Assembly: GCF_040054535.1 (NCBI RefSeq)
Contig: NC_090797.1
Location: 16,701,501 to 16,765,500 of the forward strand
DNA: 64,000 nucleotides
Direction of reading: 5' to 3'
DNA from: Antennarius striatus
Taxonomy: Eukaryota > Chordata > Actinopteri > Lophiiformes > Antennariidae
Below the pieces are notes generated by a model. The model searched no databases. It was not told where the DNA came from and saw only the letters and a program-made list of their open reading frames with translations. Shown here piece after piece: positions 44,144 to 56,614 of this stretch. Position numbers and translations under genes: made by a program. Each line of letters begins with the position of its first letter. The stretch's first letter is position 1.

Positions 44144-44558
44144 TATTACACCCGAGGGAAAATTGCATAGAGCCTTGCATAGATTAACCATAATACAAAA
44201 TAATTTTGACGTACTTCAAACATATTAACAATCCTGTTACATTCTCCTCCCCTGAATTCGTCAAAATCCCACAACACATAGAATCCAAGGGAATCCAAAC
44301 ATATCACATGAGCAGAGACTTTGAACGAACATAGCACAGGTACTAAAACAATGTGCTCAGTCAAGCCACGAGGCTGTTCAATGAAGAACTCAGGAAAGTA
44401 GTGCAACACATAACACAAACCCTTCACTGATGACACGAAAAGTGCCTGAATACACTTCTCAAATTCAATTCAAACCCAGCCCAAACGTATACAACAGCAC
44501 AGAAAAAAAAAGAAAACAAAAAAAAGGAAATCCCAACCCACGCTTACTGCTAATCAGT

Positions 44559-47500
44559 CTAAGCACACAATGTTTGCCTGTTCATAGTCTGAATAAGTCT
44601 GTTGACTGGCTTAACAATATGGCCAGCTCCGGTTCTACGACGGCCAGACGGCGTTGCCCTGAACGTGTCAGGGGAAACACCATCATGGCCGTCTGGGCAA
44701 CAGGAGCCGCTGACAGGGGCACCTGAAACAAGGAATGGGGCACCGAAATCAGGGGTAGGGGCAGCTGAATCAGGGGCATGATCACTCAGATCAGGAGCTG
44801 TAGCCAGAACGACAGGCACCTCATCAGCAGCGCCCACTGGGATGTGAGAGACCCAGTCAAGAATACGAGTGACATCGTCCAACCCAGAATCAGACTTCGT
44901 GAGTTGGAGGGAGGCAATATCTACATCATCAGACAGACCCGGGTCATCAGAGGACATAACCACACTGCCAGGGTGAGTGGGTCGGGCAGATACATCCACG
45001 TCATCAAGCTCACCCATATCGCACGAGGAGCACAGAGACGCAACATCCGACCGCGGGAGCCGCTCAACGGAGAGATCAACAGTGGCATTCTCCTCCAAAG
45101 CACAGGAAGAGACGAAGGAGCCACACTTGTCAGTCTCAGGCAACACTGACAAGAAATTCACACAAAGCAACAAGTTGAGGTGGACGATCTTTGACTGGGC
45201 TGATATGGGATTCCGAATCTCAAAGGTGTGAGTCTGTGGGTTGCTGTTTATCACCGTGTAAACCACATCACCCCATTGGTCCGCTAACTTCCTCTGTCCT
45301 CTCTCACCCTTGTTTGCTAGAAGAACCCTGTCACCAGGCTCGATTTCCACGCCCTTGACTCTCCGGTTGTATATGTCAGCCTGCCGCCTCTGCTCAGCAC
45401 CAGCATGCTTCTCCGTCAGAATCATGGCCTCACGAAGATCGTTCCTCAGATCTGCAACATACTGAGGGAATGCAACCTCACTGTCGTCTCTCAGAGCAGA
45501 TTTGAATAGTACATCAACAGGCAGACGAGGAACACGGCCAAACATTAAGTAGAATGGGGGAAGCCAGTTGTTTCATGCGTGGTGCTATTGTACATGAACG
45601 TCAGGGTATGCAGCATTTGAGGCCAAGCCTGTTTAGAACGAGGTGGAAAGGTTCTGAGCATACTTCCCAGAGCGGGTTGAAAAGCTCAGCGGATCTGTTC
45701 CCCATCAGATGATAGGCAGTGGTGTGAGACTTCTTGACACCCGAGACCTGAAGAAGTGCCGCAATCAACTCGCTCTCAAAGTTTGCCCCTTGATCTGAGT
45801 GAATCCTCTCTGGAAAGCCGTAATAGCAGAAGAAGTTATCCCACAACCTCCGTGCAACCTGCTTGGCAGTCTGATCAGGGCGGTAGAAGGCTCTGGGGTC
45901 TTTCCCATTACACATCTGACACAGCATTTGACATGGTCTCTCACATCCCGCTCCATAGAGCTCCAGTAGAACCTCCGCTTCACAAGGGATAAGGTCCTGT
46001 CCTGACCTTGGTGACCTGCATCATCGTGGCACCCACGCAGGGCATCATCTCTCAGAGACATAGGCACCACATACTGGTTCCTCTTTTTCCCGGAGACAGG
46101 ATCCCTTGACACACGGTATAGTATGCCATCCTCGACAACCAACTTGTCCCACTGCTTCATCAACCTCAAAGCGGCCACAGGCTCATTAGGCCTCTCCCTC
46201 CTTGAAGCCCGTTGATGGCACTCAACATAGAACAGCACCCTAGCCAATTCGGGATCTTCCCGTTACTTGTCTCTGAGATCCTGTTTGGAGATGGATGGCA
46301 AAACGTCTTGGCCAATCGACATGACAGTCTGGACATGGTCAACCAGCACCATGGATCTCATCCTCGTAGCCACATCCCACTCATTATGGCAGTCTAGGAC
46401 AGCTGACACCTCACCCCCAATTACAGAGCAAACCGAAGACATTTCGGCAGGCAATGAGCATGTGTTCATCTGCAAGGTTTTCTGAGGAGCTTGGCGGATG
46501 GCAGACGATCTAAAAGCCTCCTGCACATCACCTCCAGACAGAGCTTCGGACTCTTCCAAAATATGTTCATAGGACTCACTGGCCAAGCACTCACTGATCC
46601 TCTTCCCAACAAAAGGCCCTCTGCTGAGCGCATCTGCGACTACGTTTCTTGGCCCAGGAACATACTTGACATCAAACCCGTAGGCGGCCAACTTAGAAAC
46701 CCAGCGCTGTTCAACCGCATCTAGCTTCGGCTTAGTGAGGATATGGACACGTGGATTGTTGTCTGTCCAAGCGGTGAAAGTATGCCCCTTCAGCCAATGG
46801 CTGAATTTCTCACAGACCGCCCATTTCAATGCCAGAAACTCCAAGCGGTGAGCAGGGTAGTTCCTCTGAGCCTTGTTCAAGGTCTTACTAGCAAACGCTA
46901 TTGGACGAGCCCGTTTCTCACCCGGGGTGACTTGAGACAGCACAGCACCTAAACCGTCAGTTGAAGTGTCGGTGGAGAGAATGAAAGGTCTGGAGAAATC
47001 AGGGTGGGCCAACATGACATTCTTAAGCAGGGCATCCTTGAGAGTTTGCAGTGCCTTGTCACATTCCGAGGTCCAATCTTCAGCGGTCAACTTCCTGTAC
47101 ACAAGCTTCTTCTTCTTCCCTTTATTAGTCTTGACCTTTGCCTCTGCTGTTAGCTGGATGAGAGGCTTCGCCAGCGTAGAACAGTGCGGAACAAAACGCT
47201 GGTACTAGTTCACTAGGCCCAAGAACGACTTGATCTTACTGGGGGATGGTGTCTGGCCATCAGAAGACATCAAGTCTGACTTAGACACCTGTTGTATGGC
47301 GTCCACCTTCGCAGGGTCTGTCGACACACCACTACTGTCAATAACGTGGCCCAGAAAGTGAACCAAGTGGCGTAGGAGGTGGCACTTCTTGGGGGCAAGT
47401 TTGAGGTTGTGCTCCCGCAACCGCTCAAAGACCATCTCAAGTGTGTTCAGAGCTTCGTGTTCACTCGGTGCAAAGACAAGTAAATCATCCAAATAACAGA

Positions 47501-48875
47501 GCAAGTTCATGAAGTTCTGATTTCCAAAGATGTTCATCATCATGCGCATGAAGCTAACTGGGCTGTTACAGAGCCCCTGGGGAAGTCTGTTATACTCATG
47601 AAGCCCAACAGGCGATGCAAAGGTGGTGAACTTCTCGCTGTTCTCATCAAGGGGGATATTATAGAATCCAGATGTGAGGTCCATGGTACTGTCCAACGCG
47701 TTTCTGCCAAGCGCAGCAAGGCAGTCGTCTTGATGCGGGAGAGGATAAGCGTCCTTCACTGTCCAAGCGTTTAGCCAGCGAAAGTCAGTGCAGATGCGCA
47801 GCTCCCCATCCCTTTTCCACACCAGGACCAGCGGTGAAGCAAACTCACAAGTTGATTCCCTGATGATACCTTTCTCCTTCATTTCATCCAACATAGTTCT
47901 GAGTTTTTGGTAGTGGGCTGGAGGAATACGTCTGTAAGGGAGTTTGAAAGGCTTTTCATCCATCAGGTGGATTTTGTGGACAAAGTCTTTCACTTCGCCG
48001 CAGTCGAGCTTATGCTTGGAGAAAATGTCAGAGTATTTCAGGACAAGGTCACACAGCATACTCCTACACTGATCCGACACTTCACACGAGTCGAGATCCA
48101 AGTCGCCCAAACCTAGTTTCCCAAGGGCCTCTGACATGTCAAAGTTGGAGGCCTGTTCTGCTGCAATATGGCAACTGTTGGACTTTAGACACAAGCTTTC
48201 AGTAGTCTTCAATTCCTTGACAGCCAAATATGAGTGCACATCTGCCAACTTAGCATTCCTCCTGATGGTCAACGGCTTATCTGTAGGGTTCATGACCTTC
48301 ATAGGCACCCATCCATCACCCCACAAGTCACCACTCTGCCAACAAGAACATTTCTTGGAACAGAACAAGACTTAGTCGGTTCAACCATCACCGTGCAACC
48401 TGGGGGCCCACGCGACTTTTCCGAGAGTTTCCCCCACACCAGGTGCTCATGCCCAGGCAAAAGTGTTATAGCACTGTTGAGTTTGACTGTGCACACAAAG
48501 CCAGGCACAGACTCACCTCTCCATCGATGAACACCAGCAAGCATGTCAAGGAACCCATCATGCCCCCCGACATCAGTCCTAGCCGTCCCCGTAATCATCT
48601 CCCAGTACTCCCGTGACCCTTTAAACCTTACATCCATAAACTTCAAGCTGCAGGTCAAAGACTCTCTTAGGACGCACCCTCTGCCCTCCACATCCAATCA
48701 GCACAATATCCATGGCCTCCCCACCATCACGGTCCAGAACCCCAACATCAATAAGCTTCTGTTCCACAGCTTCACTTACAGAACATGCCATAGAACCAGA
48801 GTCCAACATGGCGGACACTGTTTCACATCCGTTGACCACCACAGGAGTGTAAAACAAACTTTCACTGGCTTCCAA
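44559..48875 (-). pseudogene. Gypsy-2 protease and pol
   Basis: Protease (48875-48621) has VSAMLDSGSMACSV, then two frameshifts around 48650 and 48370. RT is one intact 387-codon frame (48368-47205): SPLVLVWKRDGELRICTDF, STMDLTSGFYNIPL, LLCYLDDLLVFAPS. RNase H frame (47102-46263): LSTDTSTDGLGAVLSQ and FTAWTDNNPRVHIL. Integrase (46247-44559) has the zinc-binding end (HQGQDRTLSLVKRRFYWSSM; CCVRCVMGK) but a deletion near 45900 joins TPEPS to DQTAKQVARRLW out of frame, removing the stretch with the first catalytic Asp. HSDQGANFESEL and the later Glu remain. No chromodomain seen. Confidence 0.85.
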
Positions 48876-49051
48876 ACGTTGTGTGTTCTGAAAGATGATT
48901 GTCTGGGAACTTGGGAGACTCTCGCAGGCTTACTCATACATAGACTGTAAATCATCATCGAGACCGAGGGTGTTATCACTGAGGCCCACACTTCCCCTCC
49001 CAAAGTGCAGGCAGTCTAGTTTTCCTGATGAGAGGACGAGACAGGAGCAGA

Positions 49052-50450
49052 CTAGGGAGCCGACCGCGGTGCACCCGGGGATGTGCTATTGGGGCATTGG
49101 AGTTTCATATGGCCTGGCTGGTGACACGCAAAACACAGGCGGTGCAGCTGACAATGCGCTATTGTAGAGTGATAATTGTCACTACAAATGCCACAAACCC
49201 CGGTCGTCGAGACCCTCCTCCTCTGAAAAGAAGGGTTGCGGCTCTGGGAGGCAGGAGGATCGGAACGAGCAGCCAAACTTCCTAACAAATCGCCAAGCAT
49301 CTTAGACATCCTATCCATGTTAGCCTGCAGAGACGCAAGCTCTTCACACTGAGGTTGGGCTGGCTAACACCCTGTCAATGGCACTGCAACATAGAGTCGG
49401 GTACAACACAGTCCACACCCTGTGTGCCGCTATCCATCACAGCAACGGCTTGCTTGGCAGTGCGTTCAGCTGCAAACCTATTGTGCCTTTACTTCACCTC
49501 CCTCTGGTATTCATCGATCCTCTCCTGCACCTCTTTAGCTGTCCAGCTACTTGCCAGCTTGCTTTTGAAGACAACAGACAAGGAAGGCTCATGACAGTGC
49601 CTTACAAACATCATAGCCACCTCTTTGGTCAAGTCATCCATGCTCTTCCCCTGATGCTGAAGGGACTCCTCTGCTATATCAGCTACTTTATTCAAACGCA
49701 CCCAGTAATCAACAGGACTCTCATGGGCCCTGGGAAGCGTGCTGTAGAAATCAGCAAGTGGCATGCATGAATACGACAGGTCACTGAAATGCTGCTTTAG
49801 AATAGCATAGATGGCATCAGGCTGCCTCTCAACAGTAATCGACGGGTCACTGCGTAACCCAATCCTCACCACATCTTTGGCTCTGCCCATAAGCTTGCTC
49901 ATAATCTCATCAGGCTGATCAGTAATCCTAGCATCCTTCCTCCTCAGGTACATCGACATCAAGTCCACCCACTCATACACTGAGCACTTATCCGTCGCCT
50001 CACCACGGAAAACAGGAGGTTCTTTGCTGTCAGATCTCCAGGCCAAGCTAAGCCGAGAGAGGTCCACCTCAGAACTAGCAACTTGCGTATGCCTGTCGCC
50101 ACCACTCGGGCCACTGGTGGACTCTCTATCCAACAGCAGTCTGGCTGTGACTGAATCTCCAATATGTTTGCCCAGGTCTGTAATCAAAGCACCTAATAGT
50201 TTGAGTGTACTGTCTGTGTCACTCGTTACAGGCATAGTGGCAGAGGGAAAAGGGCCCTGGGCAGCAAGACGGGGAGTGAATGGAGTAGAAGTATGAGGAG
50301 ACTGAACACCATGGACAGAATGGGCAGGGTTAGGGGTGAAAGGGGCCTCAGGGGCAGCAACCTGTAGGTGAGTGGGGTTGGGGAAGCAAGTATATGTGGC
50401 ACAATGATCACCCAGAGTACTGAACCCACGCCCACCCGTATTGAGAACAC
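49052..50450 (-). pseudogene. Gypsy-2 gag, C-terminal part with zinc knuckle
   Basis: The capsid-like frame 50454-49489 includes FRGEATDKCSVYEWVDLM and the C-terminal helices up to TAKEVQERIDEYQREV. A frame change follows, then a stretch with two Cys/His motifs: CGICSDNYHSTIAHC and CFACHQPGHMKLQC (a CX2CX4HX4C knuckle), at about 49100-49200. Its N-terminus is on the far side of the L2 insertion. Confidence 0.75.
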
Positions 50451-50466
50451 TCAATCAATCAATCAA

Positions 50467-51443
50467 GTTTTATTTATATAGCGCTTAATCATGGCAGCAG
50501 ACATTTCAAAGCGCTTTAACAGACAGAGAAACCCAACTGAACCCTCCAGAGCAAGCATAAGTGACAGTGGCGGGGAAAAACTCCCTCGATGAGGAAGAAA
50601 CTCCGGGCAGGACCCAGACTCTTTTGGGCGGCCATCCGCCTCAACCGGTTGGGTGGAAAAGAAATCAAAGGAAGATAAGAACAGCATCAGAGAGAGAGAG
50701 ACAGAGAGAGAGTGACAGATAGGCCAGATAGAGACAGTATCAATATGGTTAAGGTTGCTAAAGTCAAGGCACAATTACAGCTGCGTGGATGACTGTATGG
50801 CGGCACGGAGGAAGAAAGCAAGCAGGACCCCAGCCAATGGATAGTTGAGGGGTGGTACTGGTGGGCTTGGAGGAGAAGGTCCACAGCACATGGAGAGATG
50901 GGGGTGATACTGGTGGGCTCGGAGGTGCAGGTCCACAGAGGAAGGTCCACGGTGGCTGTGCGGATGAGGGGTGGAACAGTAAGATGACACCAAGGAAGAG
51001 AGGCAGCAGGACCCCAGTCAATGGTTAGGTTAGGGGTGATACTGTTGTTTGGGAGGTGTAGGTCCACAGCAGATGGTCCACAGCGGATGGGTGGATGAGG
51101 GGTGGAACAGTATGGTGGCGCGGAGGAAAAAGGAAGCTGGACCCCAGCCGATAAGTAGGTTAGGGGTGGTACTGGTGGGATGGGAAGAGCAGGTCCATAG
51201 CAGATGGGCGGATGAGAGGTGAACCTGAGAAAAACCTGGGAGGACATAGAGCACAGAGACTCCAGGGAAGAACTTTAGTTAGTAGGGTGTGATTGGAGAC
51301 TTGGAGAGTGAGATCAGAGAAGAGGAGGAGTAACAGAGATGGTTGGAAAGAAGGGGGAGGAGAGAGGAACTCAGTGAGTCTGGATGTTGAGTCTCCAGCA
51401 GTGTAGGTCTATATGAAAATAAACGTAGTAACCTAAGTTACCA
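50467..51443 (-). other. L2 3' UTR with internal repeats
   Basis: Not coding. On the plus strand, blocks of the type 'ggtccacagc...atggatgaggggtgg' recur four or five times between about 50830 and 51215. The last 150 bases before the tail carry the conserved L2 3' end ('gcgctatataaataaaac' on the minus strand). Confidence 0.7.
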
Positions 51444-54304
51444 TTAATTGTAAAATTTATGAAAAAGAAAAGTTTTAAGTCTAGTTTTAAATAGTGAGAG
51501 GGTGTCTGCCCCCCGAACTGAGGTAGGGAGGTAGTTCCACAATAGAGGGGCTTGATAGCAAAAGGCTCTAGCCCCCGTCCTACTTTTATAAATTCTAGGA
51601 ACCATCAGTCGGCCAGTATGTTGAGAGCGTAATGCTCTAGATGGATTATTAGGAACTAAAAGTTCCTTCAGATAGGTCGGTGCCTGGCCACGAAGGGCTT
51701 TGTAAGTGAGGAGGAGTATTTTAAAATCTATCCTAGCTTTCACAGGAAGCCAGTGCAGAGAAGCCAGCACAGGAGAAATATGGTCCCTTGCACTGGTCCT
51801 GGTCAGAACACGGGCAGCAGCATTCTGAATTAGTTGAAGAGTCTTCAGCGACTTTTTGGGGCAGCCTGAAAAATGTGCGTTACAGTAATCTAGTCTGGAA
51901 GTGATGAAAGCGTGGATTAATTTCTCTGCATCACTCCGTTTTAAAATATGCCTGATTTGAGCAATGTTTCGGAGATGGAAAAAGGCCGTTCTAGAAACCT
52001 GCTTAATGTGTGTGTTAAACCAGAGATCCTGATCAAAGATGACACCTAGGTTCCTCGCAGTGGTTTTGGCCTCAAACATGATGCCATCCAAGGTTATTAC
52101 ATCACTGGGCACTACATCCCTAACAGTTATTTGGCCGAGCACAACAACCTCAGTTTTATCAGAATTGAGATGCAAAAAGTTATTGGTCATCCAATCTTTA
52201 ATCCCTTTGATACACGCCTGTAATTTGCACAACTGGCTGACATCGTCAGGTTTAATCGAGAGATATAATTGCGTATCATCGGCATAACAATGGAAGTTGA
52301 TGGAGTGTTTCCTTATCAAATTACCCAGAGGAAGCATGTACAAGATAAACAGTATTGGACCAAGAACCAGGCCTTGAGCAACTCCATAACTAACTGTAGT
52401 TGACTGAGAGGAGTTGTTATTAACGTGAACAAACTGGGAACGGTCAGTTAAATAGGACTTAAACCACATCAGTGCTGATCCCTTAATACCAATTGTTTGG
52501 TCCAGTCGTGCCAGAAGAATATTGTGGTCAATTGTGTCAAACGCCGCACTAAGGTCCAAGAGAACCAGTATAGAAACAAGTCCTCTGTCTGAAGCGGTTA
52601 AAAGGTCGTTGCTAACCTTGACAAGTGCTGTTTCCGTACTATGATATTCCCTGAAACCTGACTGGAAATTCTCGAATAAACTGTTGGATTTAAGGAAATC
52701 ACATAACTGATTAGCGACTATTTTCTCCAAGATCTTAGATAAAAACGGGAGATTTGAGATGGGTTGATAATTATTTAGAACAGTAGGGTCCAGGTTAGGT
52801 TTTTTGAGAAGTGGCTTAATTACAGCTACTTTAAAGGACCATGGTACATATCCAGTAGATAAAGACATGTTAATTATATTAAGGAAGTGGTTGCCAAGTA
52901 AAGGTAGGACTTCTTTGATGAGTTTAGTTGGAATTGGATCTAACAGACAGGAGGATGGTTTAGCTGAGGAGATTATTTTAATCAGCTGACTGATCTGTAT
53001 TGGAGAAAAGACATCCATAGAACCAAAGGGTTCAGGAGTCAGCTGTGGGTTTTCTGGATCTAAGGGACCTAAAAAAGGACCAGAGTTTGAGGATAGGACA
53101 CCATTAATTTTGTCTCTGATGAGCAGGATCTTATTATTGAAGAAATTCATAAAATCATTGCTGTGGAGACTTGATGGAATACTAGGCACAAATGCACTGT
53201 GGTTCTTTGTCAGTCTGGATACAGTACTGAACAAGAATCTGTGATTGTTTCTATTGTCCTCGATTAATGATGAATGATAGGCTGCTCTAGCGGAACAAAG
53301 TACCTTCCTGTATTTATGTAAACCATCATGCCATGCAGTGCGGTATTCTTCTAATTTAGTAGAACGCCATTTCTTCTCAAGTTGTCGGGATTCTTGCTTT
53401 AATTGGTGGGTATTTTTTAGTGGAGCAATTAAATCTAAGGTTTTTCGCAGAGAGTCTGAAGTAACGTCAACAAACTCATCAATTTGAGATGAGCTAGCAT
53501 TAACTGAGTTCAGAAAATGACCCGCTGTGTAGTTCAGTAGAGGAATTAGATTAAGCATACTTGGGATTTCTTCCCTGAATTTAGAAATAGTATGATCTGA
53601 TAAGTTTCTAGTACAAACGTTTTTTGCAGGAAGAGTATTACACAATAGCCGAATGTCAAAAGTTATCAGGCAGTGGTCAGAAAGGATAGGATTACGAGGA
53701 AAGATGACCAACTCCTCAATTTCAATCCCATAAATCAAGACTAAGTCCAGAGTATGCTCGAACTGGTGGGTAGGTTCCTGTACACACTGACTAAAGCCTA
53801 CGGAGTCTAGTAATGACATAAATGCCCTACTGAGGCTATCATTACTGTCGTTCACGTGAATATTGAAATCACCAACAATTATGACCTTATCAGTTTTAAG
53901 AATTAAACTAGTTAAGGAATTGGCAAATTTGGATAGAAAGTCAATGTATGGACCAGGAGGACGATAGATGATGACAAATAATAGGGGCTGAAGTAGTTTC
54001 TGGATTGGGTTTGATAGGCTCAGACTAAGACTTTCAAATGAATTGAAGATAATCTTTGGTTTAGGGCTAAATTCTAGCGAGGAATTAAAAATTGATGCAA
54101 CTCCACCACTTCTGCCTGAGACTCAAGGGATCTGATAATTTAGGTGACCAGGAGGAGTAGCTTCATTTAGGGAAAAATACTCATCCTCACTTAGCCAGGT
54201 TTCCGTTAAACAGAATAAATCTATTTGATAATCTGATATAATGTCATTGATTAAAACAGCTTTTGATGACAGAGATCTAATATTTAGGAGACCACATTTT
54301 ATTG
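51444..54304 (-). pseudogene. L2 ORF2: endonuclease and reverse transcriptase, one premature TGA
   Basis: One frame from about 54304 to 51444. Endonuclease: [17 protein letters not shown], then TGA at 54123-54125 (shown as TCA on the plus strand), [13 protein letters not shown], and [86 protein letters not shown] and the catalytic [13 protein letters not shown]. The C-terminal domain includes [20 protein letters not shown] and [20 protein letters not shown]. From the stop onward the frame is uninterrupted (over 850 codons), so this is a recent insertion. A defect in the RT core (QGLVLGP instead of the usual QGSVLGP) is also visible. Confidence 0.85.
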
Positions 54305-54305
54305 T

Positions 54306-54463
54306 TTTGTCACACGCTCCCCATAACCATGAGAACCCACTTGACTTTGTAGGCCTGACGGAACAGGTGACAAAACCATCCCCCTACCAACTCCCACTCT
54401 AGGACGTACATCCATGTCTTCAGGGTTTGTGCCCTGCAACTTCGCATTCGCACCCTCTGCCAT
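54306..54463 (-). pseudogene. Gypsy-2 gag N-terminal exon-like piece
   Basis: ATG at 54463 (MAEGANAKLQGTNPED) with an Arg/Gly/Val-rich segment, interrupted after SHGYGERV by the L2 5' end. Between 54464 and 54920 is the untranslated leader, with no other feature recognised. Confidence 0.65.
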
Positions 54464-54920
54464 ATCCACCAAACTGAATTACAAATCAACGAGTGACAAT
54501 CAGATTGCCAAATTCTTGAAAGAAAATTAAAACTGTACACGAAAAAAAAAAAAGACAAACAGCACAGGGCAAAAACAAAAAATAAGATAAACCCTGTTCA
54601 CTGTTCTTCTTATATCACCAGAGTGGCCAGTAGACAACTTGTAAGGCCACTACCAACACAACTAAATTAAAACATACAAAACTCAGAGCAACAGATCCAG
54701 CAGAAAAAAAAGGAGAGAAAATAAAATCACATGCAACTTGCACTCGTTGAGTAGACTTAGCAGCCACAAAACAGAAAATGTCCATTGATTCAATACCTCC
54801 ACAGTACTTTGGCGAAACCTGAGAGTTAAAGCAGAGTTTTGAGGTCAATGAGCCACGCACTGCTGGAAGGTGGATCGGCTGTAGGCCGATCTTCACTGGC
54901 CACGAGGTCAGGGCACCAGA

Positions 54921-55791
54921 TGTAACCCCCTCTATTCTGGCCCACTCCCAGCAGATTGATGACAGCACAACTTCTTTCAGGTTGATAGCGTTTATTGCCA
55001 GTTCTGTTGATCAACAACAACAACACAGGTGGTTGGTGGTGTCTGTATATGGCTCAAGTAGCACAGCTCCCATAACAGGAAATGCAGCAGCGCAAGAGCC
55101 CGCACAGTGTGATCTTATATATATATATATATATATTTTTTTTTTTTCATTATTATTATTGTTATTACGGGAATTATGCCAAATATAACTATCAACCTTT
55201 TTTTGTATGTTTACAATAATAACTTCTCAGCTTAATGCAAAGGCTCTTAGATATTTTTATCATGAAAGAAAAAAAAACATATTTCCCTTTACAACATACC
55301 TGTTGATCAACAACAACACAGGTGGTTGGTGGTGACTGTATATGGCTCAAGTAGCACAGCTCCCTAAACATCAGAACGGAAGAAAAACAGTACATTTCAA
55401 TGGGCTGCGCCATTACTATTGTACAACTCCATGCTAATTCCTGTAACTTGTCAAGCTAGGGCAGAAGAGAAAACTGCACACACTTCGACCCAATGACAGT
55501 TGCAAAACATGCCCACAACATTCATATAGCTCAACATATACTTTGATTTCAGTGAAATTCGCATTTTTTAGCTTAACATAAGAAAAATCGCGGAGCTGTA
55601 TGTAGCCTACCATAACAGGAAATGCAGCAGCGCAAGAGGACAAGCTGCCCGTTTCCTGTCACTTATATAGACCCCACCTGCCACCAGAGGGCGCTATTAC
55701 ACCCGAGGGAAAATTGCATAGAGCCTTGCATAGATTAACCATAATATAAATAATTTTGACGTACTTCAAACATATTAACAATCCTGTTACA
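54921..55791 (-). repeat. Gypsy-2 5' LTR
   Basis: Same internal arrangement as the 3' LTR: CTCF-type motif 55681-55694, TATA 55669-55662, predicted start 55638, GT-AG segment 55364-55610, spliced-looking junction at 55070/55071. Just inside it, after TC, the leader reads TGGTGCCCTGACCTCGTG, the expected place for a primer-binding site; the tRNA was not identified. Confidence 0.85.
55681..55694 (+). promoter_or_regulatory. CTCF-type motif in gypsy-2 5' LTR
   Basis: CCACCAGAGGGCGC, identical to 44130-44143. It lies about 0.9 kb upstream of V2R gene B. Confidence 0.55.
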
Positions 55792-56033
55792 TACAGCACC
55801 TATGGCGGTTGTTGTTAACCCGGGCCTCGACCGATCCGGTATGGAAGTCATAGGTTTGATTAGCATGTTTGATATGGCAAAATTTTTACCTGCGATGCCC
55901 TTCCTGACACAACCCTCTGTACGTATCCGGGCGTGGGACCGACAAAATAAGACACTGGCTCGTGCCCTCTTGCGGCTACATCACTATTCAGACACACACT
56001 ACACTGAATGAATAAATTATGAGACTCATGCCA
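55792..56033 (-). mobile_element. RTE 5' UTR, copy B (5' side of gypsy insertion)
   Basis: Matches 9303-9535, the untranslated leader of the RTE on the minus strand. Continuous with 43380 before the gypsy insertion. Confidence 0.7.
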
Positions 56034-56614
56034 GTACAGAACATATCCAATTGCTGATCCCCAAAAGCTATTGGAAAATGACTTCCTGTGGAAAACATAA
56101 GAGTAGAAAGTCTGAAAACCGATAAGTAAATGTTTAAGGTCACTATCTTCTGTGAAAAAAGTCTCATTCATTCTTTGGAGATCATGACATTGTATCTTTT
56201 ACTTTGAGTCTTCCTGTTGGATCTATAACATGAGGAAGATTTTCTCCACGTGAAAATGACCTGTAATTTAACAAATAAAATGTGAAGTAAATTATGAAAC
56301 AATTGACTTGAAATTGATTTTTTCAAAAGACTGAAACCATAGTATTTTAATAGAATTTCAAATGCAGTAAAATCACATTCGATTACATAAACAACCTACT
56401 AACGTGTCTATCATTTCCATGTGATATCAAATAAAAAACAGCCAAGGTGCACTGGTAAAAAAGTTAAAAGTTAAAAGTAAGTTAAAAAAGGGCACAATTC
56501 TCAACAGGCCTTAACAAATGACATCAAAGTCCAATGGGCGTTCCCTCTTTAATAAACATGAATATGAGTTGTTGTCTATATAAAAATGAAAACACAAATG
56601 TAGACAATTGGGAG

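Larger units (their letters stand above)
43381..44241 (-). repeat. Gypsy-2 3' LTR with unspliced and spliced-looking leader copies
   Basis: In transcription direction: U3 with a CTCF-type motif (44130-44143) and TATA (44118-44111); predicted start at 44087; exon-like block Y2 (44087-44060); GT-AG bounded block (44059-43812, 248 bp); exon-like block X2 (43811-43748); GTATGT and 199 bp of other sequence; then Y1 (43548-43521) fused directly to X1 (43520-43454), and the AATAAA at 43446-43441. The Y1/X1 fusion lacks the 248-bp block exactly. Confidence 0.8.
50451..54304 (-). mobile_element. L2-clade LINE, nearly intact, inserted in gypsy-2 gag
   Basis: The 3' end at the left has an ATTG-type tail (50451-50466) and a 3' UTR with imperfect internal repeats of about 100 bp (50830-51200). 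The coding region spans 51444 to about 54304. The only obvious lesion is one premature stop. Confidence 0.88.
43381..55791 (-). mobile_element. Ty3/gypsy LTR retrotransposon 2, with L2 LINE inside
   Basis: Read on the minus strand: 5' LTR 54921-55791, gag from ATG 54463 interrupted by an L2 (50451-54304), CCHC and protease, RT, RNase H, integrase, polypurine tract (AGGGGAGGAGAA, minus strand, at 44242-44253), 3' LTR 43381-44241. LTR ends are TGTAAC...GTTACA. The first dozen or so bases of the left LTR are altered and no clean target duplication is visible. Copy A at 9300-9305 is the uninterrupted site. Confidence 0.88.

Noticed and set aside
56534..56614. Upstream in-frame ATG at 56534 as the start of V2R gene B
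   Set aside because: It would put 27 hydrophilic residues before the signal peptide, and the equivalent is not conserved in gene A.
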